Below are positions 1 through 7,047 of a stretch of DNA of 23,187 nucleotides, in pieces (the stretch's first letter is position 1; each line of letters opens with the position of its first letter). The DNA is from a virus: positions 1 to 23,187 of the IMG/VR virus record IMGVR_UViG_3300033144_006472; one strand, 5' to 3'. Below the pieces are notes generated by a model. That model ran no database searches. It was given only the letters and a program-made list of their open reading frames with translations, and was not told the origin of the DNA. A program made the translations under genes and the position numbers.

Positions 1-2
1 AT

Positions 3-209
3 CATTTGGTTCCAAGGTCTATCCTCAAGGCTTATGGTATCAGGGGTGGTATTCCTAACAATACCGTTCCCTGTTGCCTTGAGTGTAACAGAGAGAAAGC
101 TAACCTACATCCTGAAATGTTCAGGGAGTATGTTAAAGTTAAAATACACGAAACCGGTGATCCTCGATACAGGATTATCTTATTCACTTTAAATGAAATA
201 TTAGTATGA
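3..209 (+). CDS. HNH endonuclease, C-terminal part (truncated by window edge)
   Basis: The reading frame is open at the left edge, so only about the last 68 residues are seen. They begin HLVPRS, which resembles the first histidine strand of an HNH nuclease, and continue with N-N-T-V-P-C-C-L-E-C-N, the usual asparagine plus CxxC/CN segment that follows it. This ββα-metal fold cuts DNA. No start codon should be assigned inside the window; the TTG at position 6 lies within the conserved motif. The stop overlaps the next start as ATGA. It could be a homing endonuclease or a packaging-associated HNH protein, and the missing N-terminus would decide. The family call is fairly safe, the role is not. 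Confidence 0.75.
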   Translation, partial: HLVPRSILKAYGIRGGIPNNTVPCCLECNREKANLHPEMFREYVKVKIHETGDPRYRIILFTLNEILV

Positions 210-508
210 GATACGACAAAGATGGTAAATTCCACATAAAAAAGGAAGATCTTAACAGGGGTGTTATTCTTATCAAGAATCACCAGAGTCAGCAGGAGTT
301 GATGAATGTTCAAGGAGGAGCTCTTAGTGCCTACAAGAACCTTCTTCCTCTTCCTGAAGAGAGCTTTGAGAAGTATAATGCTTTTAGAAAGAAGCATAAA
401 ATGAAGCCTCTTACTGAGGCTGAATGCATGATTATCGATGTTTCAAAAATGAAGCAGGAGAGAGCTCAGGAGGACTTTAATAAGGCAAAAGAAATATTTA
501 AAGGATGA
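206..508 (+). CDS. hypothetical protein, 100 aa
   Basis: This small, charged, Lys/Glu-rich protein has no signal peptide or membrane segment, and I do not recognise a family. The C-terminal third (about residues 70-100) is predicted helical and rich in K, E and Q. It is joined to both neighbours by ATGA overlaps (206-209 and 505-508), so it is translated as part of the same early operon as the nuclease upstream and the 163-aa protein downstream. Gene reality is well supported by the overlaps and by the lack of a better frame. No function is proposed. Confidence 0.75.
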   Translation: MRYDKDGKFHIKKEDLNRGVILIKNHQSQQELMNVQGGALSAYKNLLPLPEESFEKYNAFRKKHKMKPLTEAECMIIDVSKMKQERAQEDFNKAKEIFKG

Positions 509-996
509 AAATACACTTTAACTTCACACCCAGAAAGGGTTACAACCTGAGAGATAAATTGTGGGAACTCCTACAGAATGATGACTTCTTTAAGTATCTG
601 TCTGAGAACACAGGTAAAGAGCTTAGAATGGAGCTTAGACCTGCTGTAAAGCAAGGAACAAAGCAAGCGATATTTGATTACTACCATGGTCCATTGCTCG
701 ATGTGGCTGTCAGGGCTTTTTCTGACGCAGGATATGAATCTATGGATAAAGTTAAAGCCGATTACTTGTTAAAATGTGAGTGTGCTAAAGCTTTAATGTA
801 TAAAGATGGAGAAGAGGTTGTGTACCTTGAAGATAAGGCTTCAATGCCAAAAGAGAGGCTTGTTAAGTTTGTAAATGATGCTATAATGTTTTTAGAGATA
901 GAGCTTGGTGTAGAAAATATTCCAGATTCTTCAGAATACAAAAAGATGCTTAAAACAGGTCACACATTTAAAAGTGTTAGCTATGATAAGAAATAA
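505..996 (+). CDS. hypothetical early protein, weakly NinB-like
   Basis: The 163-aa soluble protein has a layout resembling phage NinB-type recombination proteins: a basic segment with KQGTKQAIFDYY near residue 50, a central helical region, and a C-terminal helix ending EIELGVENIPDS before a short tail. NinB of lambda binds single-stranded DNA and acts in recombination. The resemblance here is one of spacing and a few residues, not a clear match, so it is an inference. The recombination gene neighbourhood fits. The start overlaps the upstream stop as ATGA. A 102-nt gap with a structured element follows, so this may end a translationally coupled run. Confidence 0.5.
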   Translation: MKIHFNFTPRKGYNLRDKLWELLQNDDFFKYLSENTGKELRMELRPAVKQGTKQAIFDYYHGPLLDVAVRAFSDAGYESMDKVKADYLLKCECAKALMYKDGEEVVYLEDKASMPKERLVKFVNDAIMFLEIELGVENIPDSSEYKKMLKTGHTFKSVSYDKK

Positions 997-1001
997 TTTC
1001 T

Positions 1002-1009
1002 TATATTTA
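1002..1009 (+). promoter_or_regulatory. possible -7 promoter box
   Basis: TATATTTA matches the Bacteroidota -7 consensus TAnnTTTG at all but the last base. Transcription would start close to position 1014, near the left arm of the inverted repeat at 1011-1064. The upstream -33 position has only TTAG (977-980), so this is a weak candidate. Confidence 0.3.
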
Positions 1010-1010
1010 C

Positions 1011-1064
1011 ATCGGAGTTGCAATTTAGCGGTTGCATGCAAAAGGTTCACGTTCCTGCTCCGAT
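1011..1064 (+). ncRNA. structured intergenic element 1 (54 nt, closed by 7-bp stem)
   Basis: ATCGGAG at 1011-1017 is perfectly complementary to CTCCGAT at 1058-1064. Inside, GCAA (1020-1023) can pair with TTGC (1032-1035), and AGG (1043-1045) with CCT (1054-1056) around a loop starting TTCA. The 7-bp closing stem, two-base spacer, 4-bp arm and TTC-containing loop recall a tRNA lacking its anticodon arm. There is no CCA and the T-stem is poor, so I do not call a tRNA. A T-rich tail (TTCTTT) follows. It lies upstream of a homing endonuclease gene and could be a leader, a terminator-like structure or a small RNA. Confidence 0.4.
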
Positions 1065-1098
1065 TCTTTAATAACGTGAAACAAAAACGTATCTTATT

Positions 1099-1701
1099 AT
1101 GAAAACATGTGGAAAATGTGGTATTGAAAAACACTTAAGTGAGTTTTACAAAAGCTCCCAAACCCCTGATGGTCTTTATGGAAACTGCAAGTTATGCAAG
1201 GATGAATCTCAAAAGAAGAGAGATAGATCAGTGGATGGACTAATAGCTAAAATATACTCACAACAAAGAACTAACTCAATAAAAAGAGGGCACAACCCTC
1301 CCGAATACAGTCTTCAAGGTCTTATAGATTGGTGTCGTGAACAAGAAAATTTCAAGAGACTGTATGGTGTATGGGTTCATTCAAATTACAACAAAAAACT
1401 TAGACCTTCAATAGATAGAATAAACGACTCTATAGGGTATTGTTATGAAAATATTCAACTGATGACATGTGAAGAAAACATTCAAAAAGGTAGAGATGAC
1501 AGGAGAAGTGGAATAAATAATAAAATTAACTCTGCTGTATTGCAATATAGTCCAAGCATGGAATTGATTAAAGAGTTTAACTCTATAGCTATAGCATGCA
1601 GAGAAACAGGAGTTGACTCATCTGGCATAACAAAAAACTGCAAAGGAAAAAGAAAGTCCGCAGGAGGATTTATTTGGAAATATAAAGAAGATAACCAATG
1701 A
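1099..1701 (+). CDS. free-standing HNH homing endonuclease with NUMOD1-like tail
   Basis: The 200-aa protein has three parts. Residues 4-33 form a four-Cys zinc site (C4, C7, C30, C33). Residues 104-130 carry the HNH signature P-S-I-D-R-I-N...G-Y...E-N-I-Q-L-M...N-I-Q-K. Residues about 147-196 resemble NUMOD1, a DNA-binding helix module (VLQYS...IKEF...G-F-I-W-K-Y). Such proteins cut phage DNA at a defined site and spread their own gene. It sits between early genes, overlaps the HD gene as ATGA, and is preceded by a 102-nt gap with a hairpin element, a position where homing genes often carry translation-controlling structures. The family call is strong; activity is not shown. Confidence 0.88.
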   Translation: MKTCGKCGIEKHLSEFYKSSQTPDGLYGNCKLCKDESQKKRDRSVDGLIAKIYSQQRTNSIKRGHNPPEYSLQGLIDWCREQENFKRLYGVWVHSNYNKKLRPSIDRINDSIGYCYENIQLMTCEENIQKGRDDRRSGINNKINSAVLQYSPSMELIKEFNSIAIACRETGVDSSGITKNCKGKRKSAGGFIWKYKEDNQ

Positions 1702-2222
1702 ATAAAGACGAACAACCAAGAGAAGAGCTTTACACTAAAGGAGAAATAAGAACCTTCACAGGGAAATACATTAACGTTTTTGATCCTAACCCTGATGATA
1801 TTGTTATTGATGACATTGCTCATGCACTTTCTAATATGCCGAGATTTGGAGGGCACCTTCCTGTATTTTACTCTGTCGCAAGACACAGTATTATGTGTGC
1901 TGGTTATGTTCTTGGTAAAGAGTTGCAACTTGAAGCTTTAATGCATGACGCTTCTGAGGCTTATTTGCTGGATATACCTTCGCCAATTAAAGAGATGCTG
2001 CCAGACTATAAAAGGGTTGAAAAAAACCTTCAGAGAGTGATATGTGAAAAGTTTGACTTACCATATCCCATGAGTAAAGAAGTTAAGGATGTTGACAGAT
2101 TCATGCTTGATCTTGAATGGAGAACTCTTGTTCTTGGGCAGAGAGATAAACCAAAGATTTACAGCAATGACGACACGAAAGAAATGTTTCTTGGGTTGTT
2201 TAGGATATTAAGTCGTAAATAG
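1698..2222 (+). CDS. HD-domain phosphohydrolase (YfbR-like, phage type)
   Basis: The 174-aa protein has the metal-binding pattern of HD hydrolases: H63 in SVARHS, the H83-D84 pair in LMHDASEAYL, and D133 in VKDVDRFML. The segments DIAHALSNMPRFGGH (residues 39-53) and DIPSPIK (92-98) are typical of the phage and YfbR-like branch, which removes phosphate from nucleotides such as dNMPs. The probable role is adjusting nucleotide pools during replication. Length fits the family. The start overlaps the homing endonuclease stop as ATGA. The exact substrate cannot be told from sequence. Confidence 0.87.
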   Translation: MNKDEQPREELYTKGEIRTFTGKYINVFDPNPDDIVIDDIAHALSNMPRFGGHLPVFYSVARHSIMCAGYVLGKELQLEALMHDASEAYLLDIPSPIKEMLPDYKRVEKNLQRVICEKFDLPYPMSKEVKDVDRFMLDLEWRTLVLGQRDKPKIYSNDDTKEMFLGLFRILSRK

Positions 2223-2223
2223 C

Positions 2224-2254
2224 TTGATTATCTCGATTAAAATAACTATGTTTG
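2224..2254 (+). promoter_or_regulatory. Bacteroidota-type promoter for the nuclease gene
   Basis: TTG at 2224-2226 lies 20 nt before TATGTTTG at 2247-2254, matching the -33/-7 pattern of Bacteroidota sigma-A promoters (TTG ... TAnnTTTG). It falls in a 54-nt gap, and the predicted start of transcription is about 15-20 nt before the ATG at 2277. No Shine-Dalgarno sequence is present. Confidence 0.65.
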
Positions 2255-2276
2255 AATTCTGATTTAAGATGAAAAG

Positions 2277-3263
2277 ATGGCAACAATAATTACTAACAAA
2301 TATGGGATTTCTGACGCTATTGTAAAAGCGTGTCAAGTAGATAATCACCGAACAATGGGTGATATATCAGTTACTCAACTTCTTGACGCTCCCCAAATTA
2401 GAATGCTTAAAAAACAGCACGACACCGAAGAGGATGTTGTAGATAGGATATGGTCCTTAATGGGTACTGCTGTCCACTATGTTGTTGAACTTGGTGAAAT
2501 TCAATATAGAGAGGCACGACAGCTTTTGGAGGCTGCAGAGGTTCTAATGAAGCATGATCAGGAAAAGGCTGCTAAATGGATGTATAATCTTATAGAAGAG
2601 CTTTATCCAGACCATAAGAATAAAGATGTTTTAACTGAGACTACTCTATCTGTAACTATAGATGGAATGACTGTCTCAGGAACTTTTGATAGGTTCACTA
2701 AATCCTTGAAGCTATTAGATGATTATAAGAACACTTCAGTTTGGGCTTATATGAATCCTGAAGCTATTAAGAAATGGGTAGGGCAGCAGAATTACTACGC
2801 ATACATGTTAAGAGAAAATGGACATGAGGTGGAAAAATCACAAATCACCGCAATATTCCGAGATTTCTCTCCAGGGAAAAGATTTCAGAAAGGTTACCCT
2901 AAGACACCTGTGGTAACTATCCCTATCAAACTACAATCTCATGAGTTCATTCATGATCACATGAGAAAAAGAATTAAGCTCCATAAGGATGCGGAATTAC
3001 ATGGTAAAATACCTGAGTGCACCACTAAAGAGATGTGGGCCACAGCAACAAATTATGCTGTCACAGCTCCGGGTAGAAAAAGAGCCATCAAAGTATTCCC
3101 TTCTCGTGGATTGGCTGAAGCCTTTGTAAAAGGTGATGGAGCTGCTTATGAAGGAGCTTACATTCAAGAGAGGCCGGGTGAGCATAAAAGATGTGACAAC
3201 TATTGTCCTGTAGCTCATGTGTGTCCTCAAAACAAGAAAAGATTAGAAAATATTAACGCTTAA
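2277..3263 (+). CDS. PD-(D/E)XK nuclease with Cas4/AddB-like cysteine cluster
   Basis: The 328-aa protein resembles RecB/Cas4-family nucleases. Residues 62-70 (MGTAVHYVV) hold the family's histidine H67. D138 in SGTFDRF and D149-x-K151 in LLDDYKN give the catalytic D...DxK core, and Q170/Q171 with Y173/Y174 fit the later Q-x-x-Y motif. Four cysteines, C248 and then C306, C310 and C316 near the end (RCDNYC...VC), could hold an iron-sulphur cluster as in Cas4 and AddB. The likely role is processing DNA ends in recombination or replication. It has its own promoter and is followed, after a structured gap, by an SMC-like ATPase that may be its partner. No helicase domain is fused. Confidence 0.82.
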   Translation: MATIITNKYGISDAIVKACQVDNHRTMGDISVTQLLDAPQIRMLKKQHDTEEDVVDRIWSLMGTAVHYVVELGEIQYREARQLLEAAEVLMKHDQEKAAKWMYNLIEELYPDHKNKDVLTETTLSVTIDGMTVSGTFDRFTKSLKLLDDYKNTSVWAYMNPEAIKKWVGQQNYYAYMLRENGHEVEKSQITAIFRDFSPGKRFQKGYPKTPVVTIPIKLQSHEFIHDHMRKRIKLHKDAELHGKIPECTTKEMWATATNYAVTAPGRKRAIKVFPSRGLAEAFVKGDGAAYEGAYIQERPGEHKRCDNYCPVAHVCPQNKKRLENINA

Positions 3264-3344
3264 CAGCAGGACAGTTAGACGATAACCAAATGAAGGCTTG
3301 AGCTCTGTTGGTACTACGCCATCACAGAAGCCTGATTCCTGCTG
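3264..3344 (+). ncRNA. structured intergenic element 2 (81 nt, three-way junction fold)
   Basis: CAGCAGGA (3264-3271) pairs perfectly with TCCTGCTG (3337-3344). Within it, GTTA (3274-3277) pairs with TAAC (3283-3286). AGGCTT (3294-3299) pairs with AAGCCT (3328-3333), and that arm extends through CTGT/ACAG (3305-3308 with 3324-3327) and TGG/CCA (3309-3311 with 3319-3321) around a 7-nt loop. The result is a clean three-way junction directly after the nuclease stop codon. A TTTCTTTAA tail follows, so it might work as a terminator, leader or small RNA. I do not recognise a known riboswitch or ribozyme core. Confidence 0.5.
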
Positions 3345-3364
3345 TTTCTTTAAAACAAAATTAA

Positions 3365-4702
3365 ATGAAAAACGAAGGATTAAAAGTATTAAGTGTAGAG
3401 ATAGAAAACTTTAAAAATATCTCTCAGAAGATGGTAGAATTCAATGGGCGTTCCGCCATGATTGTTGGTAAAAATGGTGCAGGTAAATCAAGCTTTATTC
3501 AAGCTGTAGGTTCTCCGACAAATGCTAAACTAACACCATCAAAGGCAATAAAAGAAGGTGAAGAGAAAGCTCTGATCGAGATTGTTGTTGCTGGCAACCT
3601 CCATGGTGAGGAGCACCACTACAACATTGGTGTGCACTTTACCGAAAAGAATCAGAAAGGTAAGGTAGTTATCCTTGATAAGGATGGTGGTAAGATTCAG
3701 GGTGCCAGAAAAATGGTTGAATCTATCGTTGGTAATATCGGATTTGATATTCAGGAGTTCATCAACTTAGGATTGACTAAGGATGGCAAGGTGTCAAAAC
3801 CTGGTGTTAGAGAGCAGATTGAGATCCTTAAAGGGTTTTTACCACAGGAAGCTAAAAACAAGCTCACAGAGCTCGACAATGAGAAAGAGGAGATATATAG
3901 CAGTCGTGCTGATATCAACCGAGACATCGATAGTTACAAGGCTAAATTGAAGGACATCGAAATGGATCCTGAAGAAATCGAAAAGTACTCCGAGAAGAAG
4001 GATGATACCGAGATTAAGGAAAAGATGGGAAAGATTGGTGAGGAGATATCTAAGTATGATGGCGTGAAGAGTAAACTTAGCATGAAGAAGGATAGAAAGA
4101 ACTATGTTGATGAGGAGATAGATAAGCTTAAAAAGAAATTGGAAGAGTTTGAGTCTGAACAGAAAGAACTTACTAATGACATTAAGAAAGGTGACGCTTG
4201 GCTTGAAAAGAACGAGAGACCATCTATGGAAAACCTTTCCAAGGAGCTTGAAGAGATTTCAGAGCATAACAAGATGTTCGACAAGGTTAATGCATGCAAA
4301 GATATGGACACCAAGCTTAAAGAGGCTGAAAGTAAAGCTGAGACTTATACTGAAAGGTATAAAGCTATTGATGGAGAGAAAGCTGAGGTGTTCAAAGCAA
4401 ATCCTTTACCGGTTAAAGACCTTACATTCTCCGATGACGAGATTCTTTACCAAGGTCTTCCATTTAACGAGAACCAACATCCATCATCGACCATCATTGG
4501 TGTAGGATTGAAGATAGCTATGGCTATGAATCCTAACTTGAGGTTATTGATCATCAAGGATGGCTCGTTGTTGGATAAGAAGATACTGAACTTCGTCCTT
4601 AAAATGGTTGAGAAGAAGGGTTACCAAGTTCTTATCGAGGTTGTGGACTTCGATGGAGAGAAAGACCTTCAAGTTGAGTTTATTGAATCAGAAGTAGAGT
4701 AG
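3365..4702 (+). CDS. SMC/Rad50-like ATPase (AAA_23 type)
   Basis: The 445-aa protein has an N-terminal ATPase lobe with Walker A at 35-42 (GKNGAGKS), a long charged coiled coil at roughly 160-345 rich in K, E, D and L, and a C-terminal lobe. That lobe has a reduced signature-like segment near 371-381 (SSTIIGVG) and a hydrophobic strand followed by K398-D-G-S-L-L-D404 where Walker B and the D-loop should be. Rad50/SbcC proteins bind DNA ends and regulate a nuclease partner. Here the protein is short and lacks a recognisable zinc hook, like other phage versions. The Walker B acidic pair is partly altered (K-D), so catalysis may be unusual. The neighbouring PD-(D/E)XK nuclease is the obvious partner. 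Confidence 0.8.
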   Translation: MKNEGLKVLSVEIENFKNISQKMVEFNGRSAMIVGKNGAGKSSFIQAVGSPTNAKLTPSKAIKEGEEKALIEIVVAGNLHGEEHHYNIGVHFTEKNQKGKVVILDKDGGKIQGARKMVESIVGNIGFDIQEFINLGLTKDGKVSKPGVREQIEILKGFLPQEAKNKLTELDNEKEEIYSSRADINRDIDSYKAKLKDIEMDPEEIEKYSEKKDDTEIKEKMGKIGEEISKYDGVKSKLSMKKDRKNYVDEEIDKLKKKLEEFESEQKELTNDIKKGDAWLEKNERPSMENLSKELEEISEHNKMFDKVNACKDMDTKLKEAESKAETYTERYKAIDGEKAEVFKANPLPVKDLTFSDDEILYQGLPFNENQHPSSTIIGVGLKIAMAMNPNLRLLIIKDGSLLDKKILNFVLKMVEKKGYQVLIEVVDFDGEKDLQVEFIESEVE

Positions 4703-4721
4703 TAATTAAAATCAAGATAAG

Positions 4722-5060
4722 ATGAAAAAGTACACGTTTTTACTATGTATTGGCATAGCTCTGTTGTCTTGCACAGAGAATCAAAGAGCAAGAACATTTG
4801 GTGGTGACGCAAGAATTGATGTTCCAGCAGGAAATAAGGTTACAAATATAACATGGAAAGGAGAGGACCTTTGGTATTCTTACAGACCATTTGAAGAGGG
4901 TGAAAAACCTGTTACTCAAAAATTCATTGAGAGCTCTTCTTTTGGATTAATGGAGGGTAGTGTCACTTTTTATGAGAAAGTTGCTCCTGTACCATTAAAT
5001 GAGAAGGAGAAGTCTGTTTATGAAATAGTTCCAGACACCACAAGACACACTCTAAGATGA
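4722..5060 (+). CDS. small phage lipoprotein
   Basis: The 112-aa protein begins with a lipoprotein signal: KK, a hydrophobic stretch, and a lipobox LLSC with the acceptor cysteine at C17. The mature part includes FGGDARIDVPAG, ITWKGEDLWY and GLMEGSVTFYE, a compact beta-rich domain. It would be anchored in a host membrane through lipid. A membrane lipoprotein in an early operon is unusual for replication. Known precedents are superinfection-exclusion lipoproteins such as T5 Llp, but nothing in the sequence proves that role. The stop overlaps the helicase start as ATGA. Confidence 0.75.
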   Translation: MKKYTFLLCIGIALLSCTENQRARTFGGDARIDVPAGNKVTNITWKGEDLWYSYRPFEEGEKPVTQKFIESSSFGLMEGSVTFYEKVAPVPLNEKEKSVYEIVPDTTRHTLR

Positions 5061-6772
5061 ACAACATTGAGTTTATAGATAGGTATAGGGTTAGACTCCA
5101 TAAAATCTGGAGTGATGAAGAGAAAGATACTGCTGAGTGCATAGGGTTCCAAAGCCAGGGGGACGCTTATGTGTGCGACACCAGAGTTATCTCTGCTCAA
5201 TCACTTCATGGTTTCATTATGGGGTCTTTCCCTACGCTTATGATGTCTCAGGGTTATGCTATCCAGAAGCAAACCTTATTCAGGGAGCTCAAGAGGGCTT
5301 ACGGTGAGGTTTACAATAACTTCTTAGAGAACTACTACCCTAAGACAAAGTACTCAAGAGAGCTGTTTAAGCATCAAAAGAAGTCATTGTCTTTAATGAT
5401 ACACAGACAGTACAATCTATTGAGTTTTGAGCAAGGGTTAGGGAAGACGATCACTTCCGCCACTTTGTCTAAGATTTTAGGCATCTCCAGGACTATCGTT
5501 GTGGCTCCTGCAGGTGTAAAATGGAATTGGTTCCATGATATGACTGATGATTGGGGTTATGACAAGATGCTTTGGACCATATTGGATGCTAAAAAGAGTA
5601 AGTGTATCTACGCTTTTCATGAGAGATTTGTAGTGATTAACTACGAAATGATTGATAAGCACTTTGATCACTTGACAAAGTACAATGTAGGTCACATAAT
5701 TTTCGATGAATGTCAGAAGATTAAAAACATCAAGACAAAGAACTACAAGAACGCTCAGAAGCTTGTAAGACGCTTTCCAAAGGCGAGGGTTACCTTGTTG
5801 TCAGGAACACCTGTAACGAACCGTATAAATGATTTATTTGCTTATTTTAAGCTATGTAATCATCCTATTGGAAACAACTATGCTGCATTCCTTAGAAACT
5901 ATACCGTAAGTACTACAGGTAGGGGTGGGGCCAAGATTGTTGGTGCAAAGAATGTGGAGAAGCTGAGACTTAAAATATCTAACTTCATGATCAGAAAGAG
6001 GGCTGAAGAGTGTTTAGACCTTCCAGACCTTCTTATCAAAAAATACCATTTTGAAATGGGTGATATTAAGGGTGAGTATGAAGAGAAGTTTAAAGAGATT
6101 TACGCTCAGAAGATGGAGCTTGAGAACGCTACAGATAATAAGGAAAGGTACGCTATTAAAGGTAAAATCAAAGCCAATATCCATACGCTTAATAGGATTC
6201 TTGCTACGAGTAAGGTGCAAAACATTATACCTCTTATCGACAAGCTTCGTGAGGAAGGTAGAGATGTTATTGTATTTTCTGGCTACAGAGGCCCTATATT
6301 CGCTCTTGAAGAGCATTACAAGGAAACGTGTGTAAAGGTTATCGGAGGGATGGATGCTCACGAGAAGGATAAGGCTATTCAAAAATTTGTTAAAGATGAA
6401 AATTGTAATGTTTTTCTTGGGAATTTTAAGGCTGCTGGTGTGGGGATTAATTTGGTTAATAGCAGGGATGTTATATTTGTTAACTTTCCTTTTACTCCTG
6501 ATGACCTTGAGCAGCCATATAAAAGAGCTCATAGAATCGGACAGAAAGAAAATGTCAATGTTTACTATACGATAGTTAAGGATAGTATTGACGAACACAT
6601 ATTCAGCATGATCCTGGACAAGACTCAGGACATCAACAGTCTTATTGATGATGGTAAAGAGGGTGTGGTTCATTATAACCAAATACCTAACGAGCTATTC
6701 AAGAGGCTTGTGGCTGACTATGAGAGAAAAAATAATATTAATGAAGAGGCAGGATTTGTCTCGGTAAACTAA
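5057..6772 (+). CDS. SNF2-family DEAD/DEAH helicase
   Basis: The 571-aa protein carries the full SF2/SNF2 motif set. Motif I is EQGLGKT at 125-131, motif II is DECQ at 217-220 (in place of DEAH), and motif III is LSGTPVTNR at 248-256. The second lobe ends with GVGINL, NFPFTPDDLEQ and motif VI RAHRIGQ at 490-496. Phage members probably remodel or translocate on DNA during replication, recombination or transcription. Residues 1-100 have no clear domain. The gene overlaps the lipoprotein gene as ATGA and is followed after 5 nt by a small gene. The family assignment is secure; the exact role in the phage is inferred. Confidence 0.93.
   Translation: MNNIEFIDRYRVRLHKIWSDEEKDTAECIGFQSQGDAYVCDTRVISAQSLHGFIMGSFPTLMMSQGYAIQKQTLFRELKRAYGEVYNNFLENYYPKTKYSRELFKHQKKSLSLMIHRQYNLLSFEQGLGKTITSATLSKILGISRTIVVAPAGVKWNWFHDMTDDWGYDKMLWTILDAKKSKCIYAFHERFVVINYEMIDKHFDHLTKYNVGHIIFDECQKIKNIKTKNYKNAQKLVRRFPKARVTLLSGTPVTNRINDLFAYFKLCNHPIGNNYAAFLRNYTVSTTGRGGAKIVGAKNVEKLRLKISNFMIRKRAEECLDLPDLLIKKYHFEMGDIKGEYEEKFKEIYAQKMELENATDNKERYAIKGKIKANIHTLNRILATSKVQNIIPLIDKLREEGRDVIVFSGYRGPIFALEEHYKETCVKVIGGMDAHEKDKAIQKFVKDENCNVFLGNFKAAGVGINLVNSRDVIFVNFPFTPDDLEQPYKRAHRIGQKENVNVYYTIVKDSIDEHIFSMILDKTQDINSLIDDGKEGVVHYNQIPNELFKRLVADYERKNNINEEAGFVSVN
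6451..6479 (+). promoter_or_regulatory. possible internal promoter inside the helicase gene
   Basis: TTTG (6451-6454), a 17-nt spacer and a perfect TAnnTTTG box, TATATTTG (6472-6479), occur inside coding sequence about 300 nt before the next gene. It could give extra expression of the 89-aa protein and the clamp. The codons also explain the sequence (GINLVNS...VIFVNF), so chance is quite possible. Confidence 0.25.
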
Positions 6773-6777
6773 CGATT

Positions 6778-7047
6778 ATGGGAAAAGTAAGAGTACAAAT
6801 CAAGCACCCTGAATTTATGGCTGACACCATACTTGCAGAGGGCAAGGCATTAACCTATTTAGGGAGAGTAAAGAAGTCTCTTAAGGATAACATCAATGCC
6901 ACATTCACCATGTTAAAAAAGGGCGAAGAGAAGAATGTTATATTTGACGTTTCTGGTCCAATGCCAAAAAAGATTTCGTTGGCTGAAAGACAAGAAAATG
7001 TACGTAAGTACGAAGAAGAAATGAGACAAAAAGGTTATACGATATGA
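6778..7047 (+). CDS. hypothetical protein, 89 aa
   Basis: This small basic protein has no signal peptide or membrane segment, and I recognise no family. The C-terminal 25 residues (AERQENVRKYEEEMRQKGY) should form a charged helix. It lies 5 nt after the helicase gene, and its stop overlaps the sliding clamp start as ATGA, so its production is probably coupled to the clamp. A role as a replication accessory factor is possible from position only. Confidence 0.7.
   Translation: MGKVRVQIKHPEFMADTILAEGKALTYLGRVKKSLKDNINATFTMLKKGEEKNVIFDVSGPMPKKISLAERQENVRKYEEEMRQKGYTI

Noticed and set aside
1011-1064. True tRNA gene
   Set aside because: At 54 nt there is no anticodon arm, the T-stem is poorly paired and there is no CCA, so only a tRNA-like shape can be claimed.
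6014-6682. 222-codon open frame on the minus strand
   Set aside because: It lies entirely antisense to the SNF2 helicase, whose motifs are intact, and its product has no recognisable domain.
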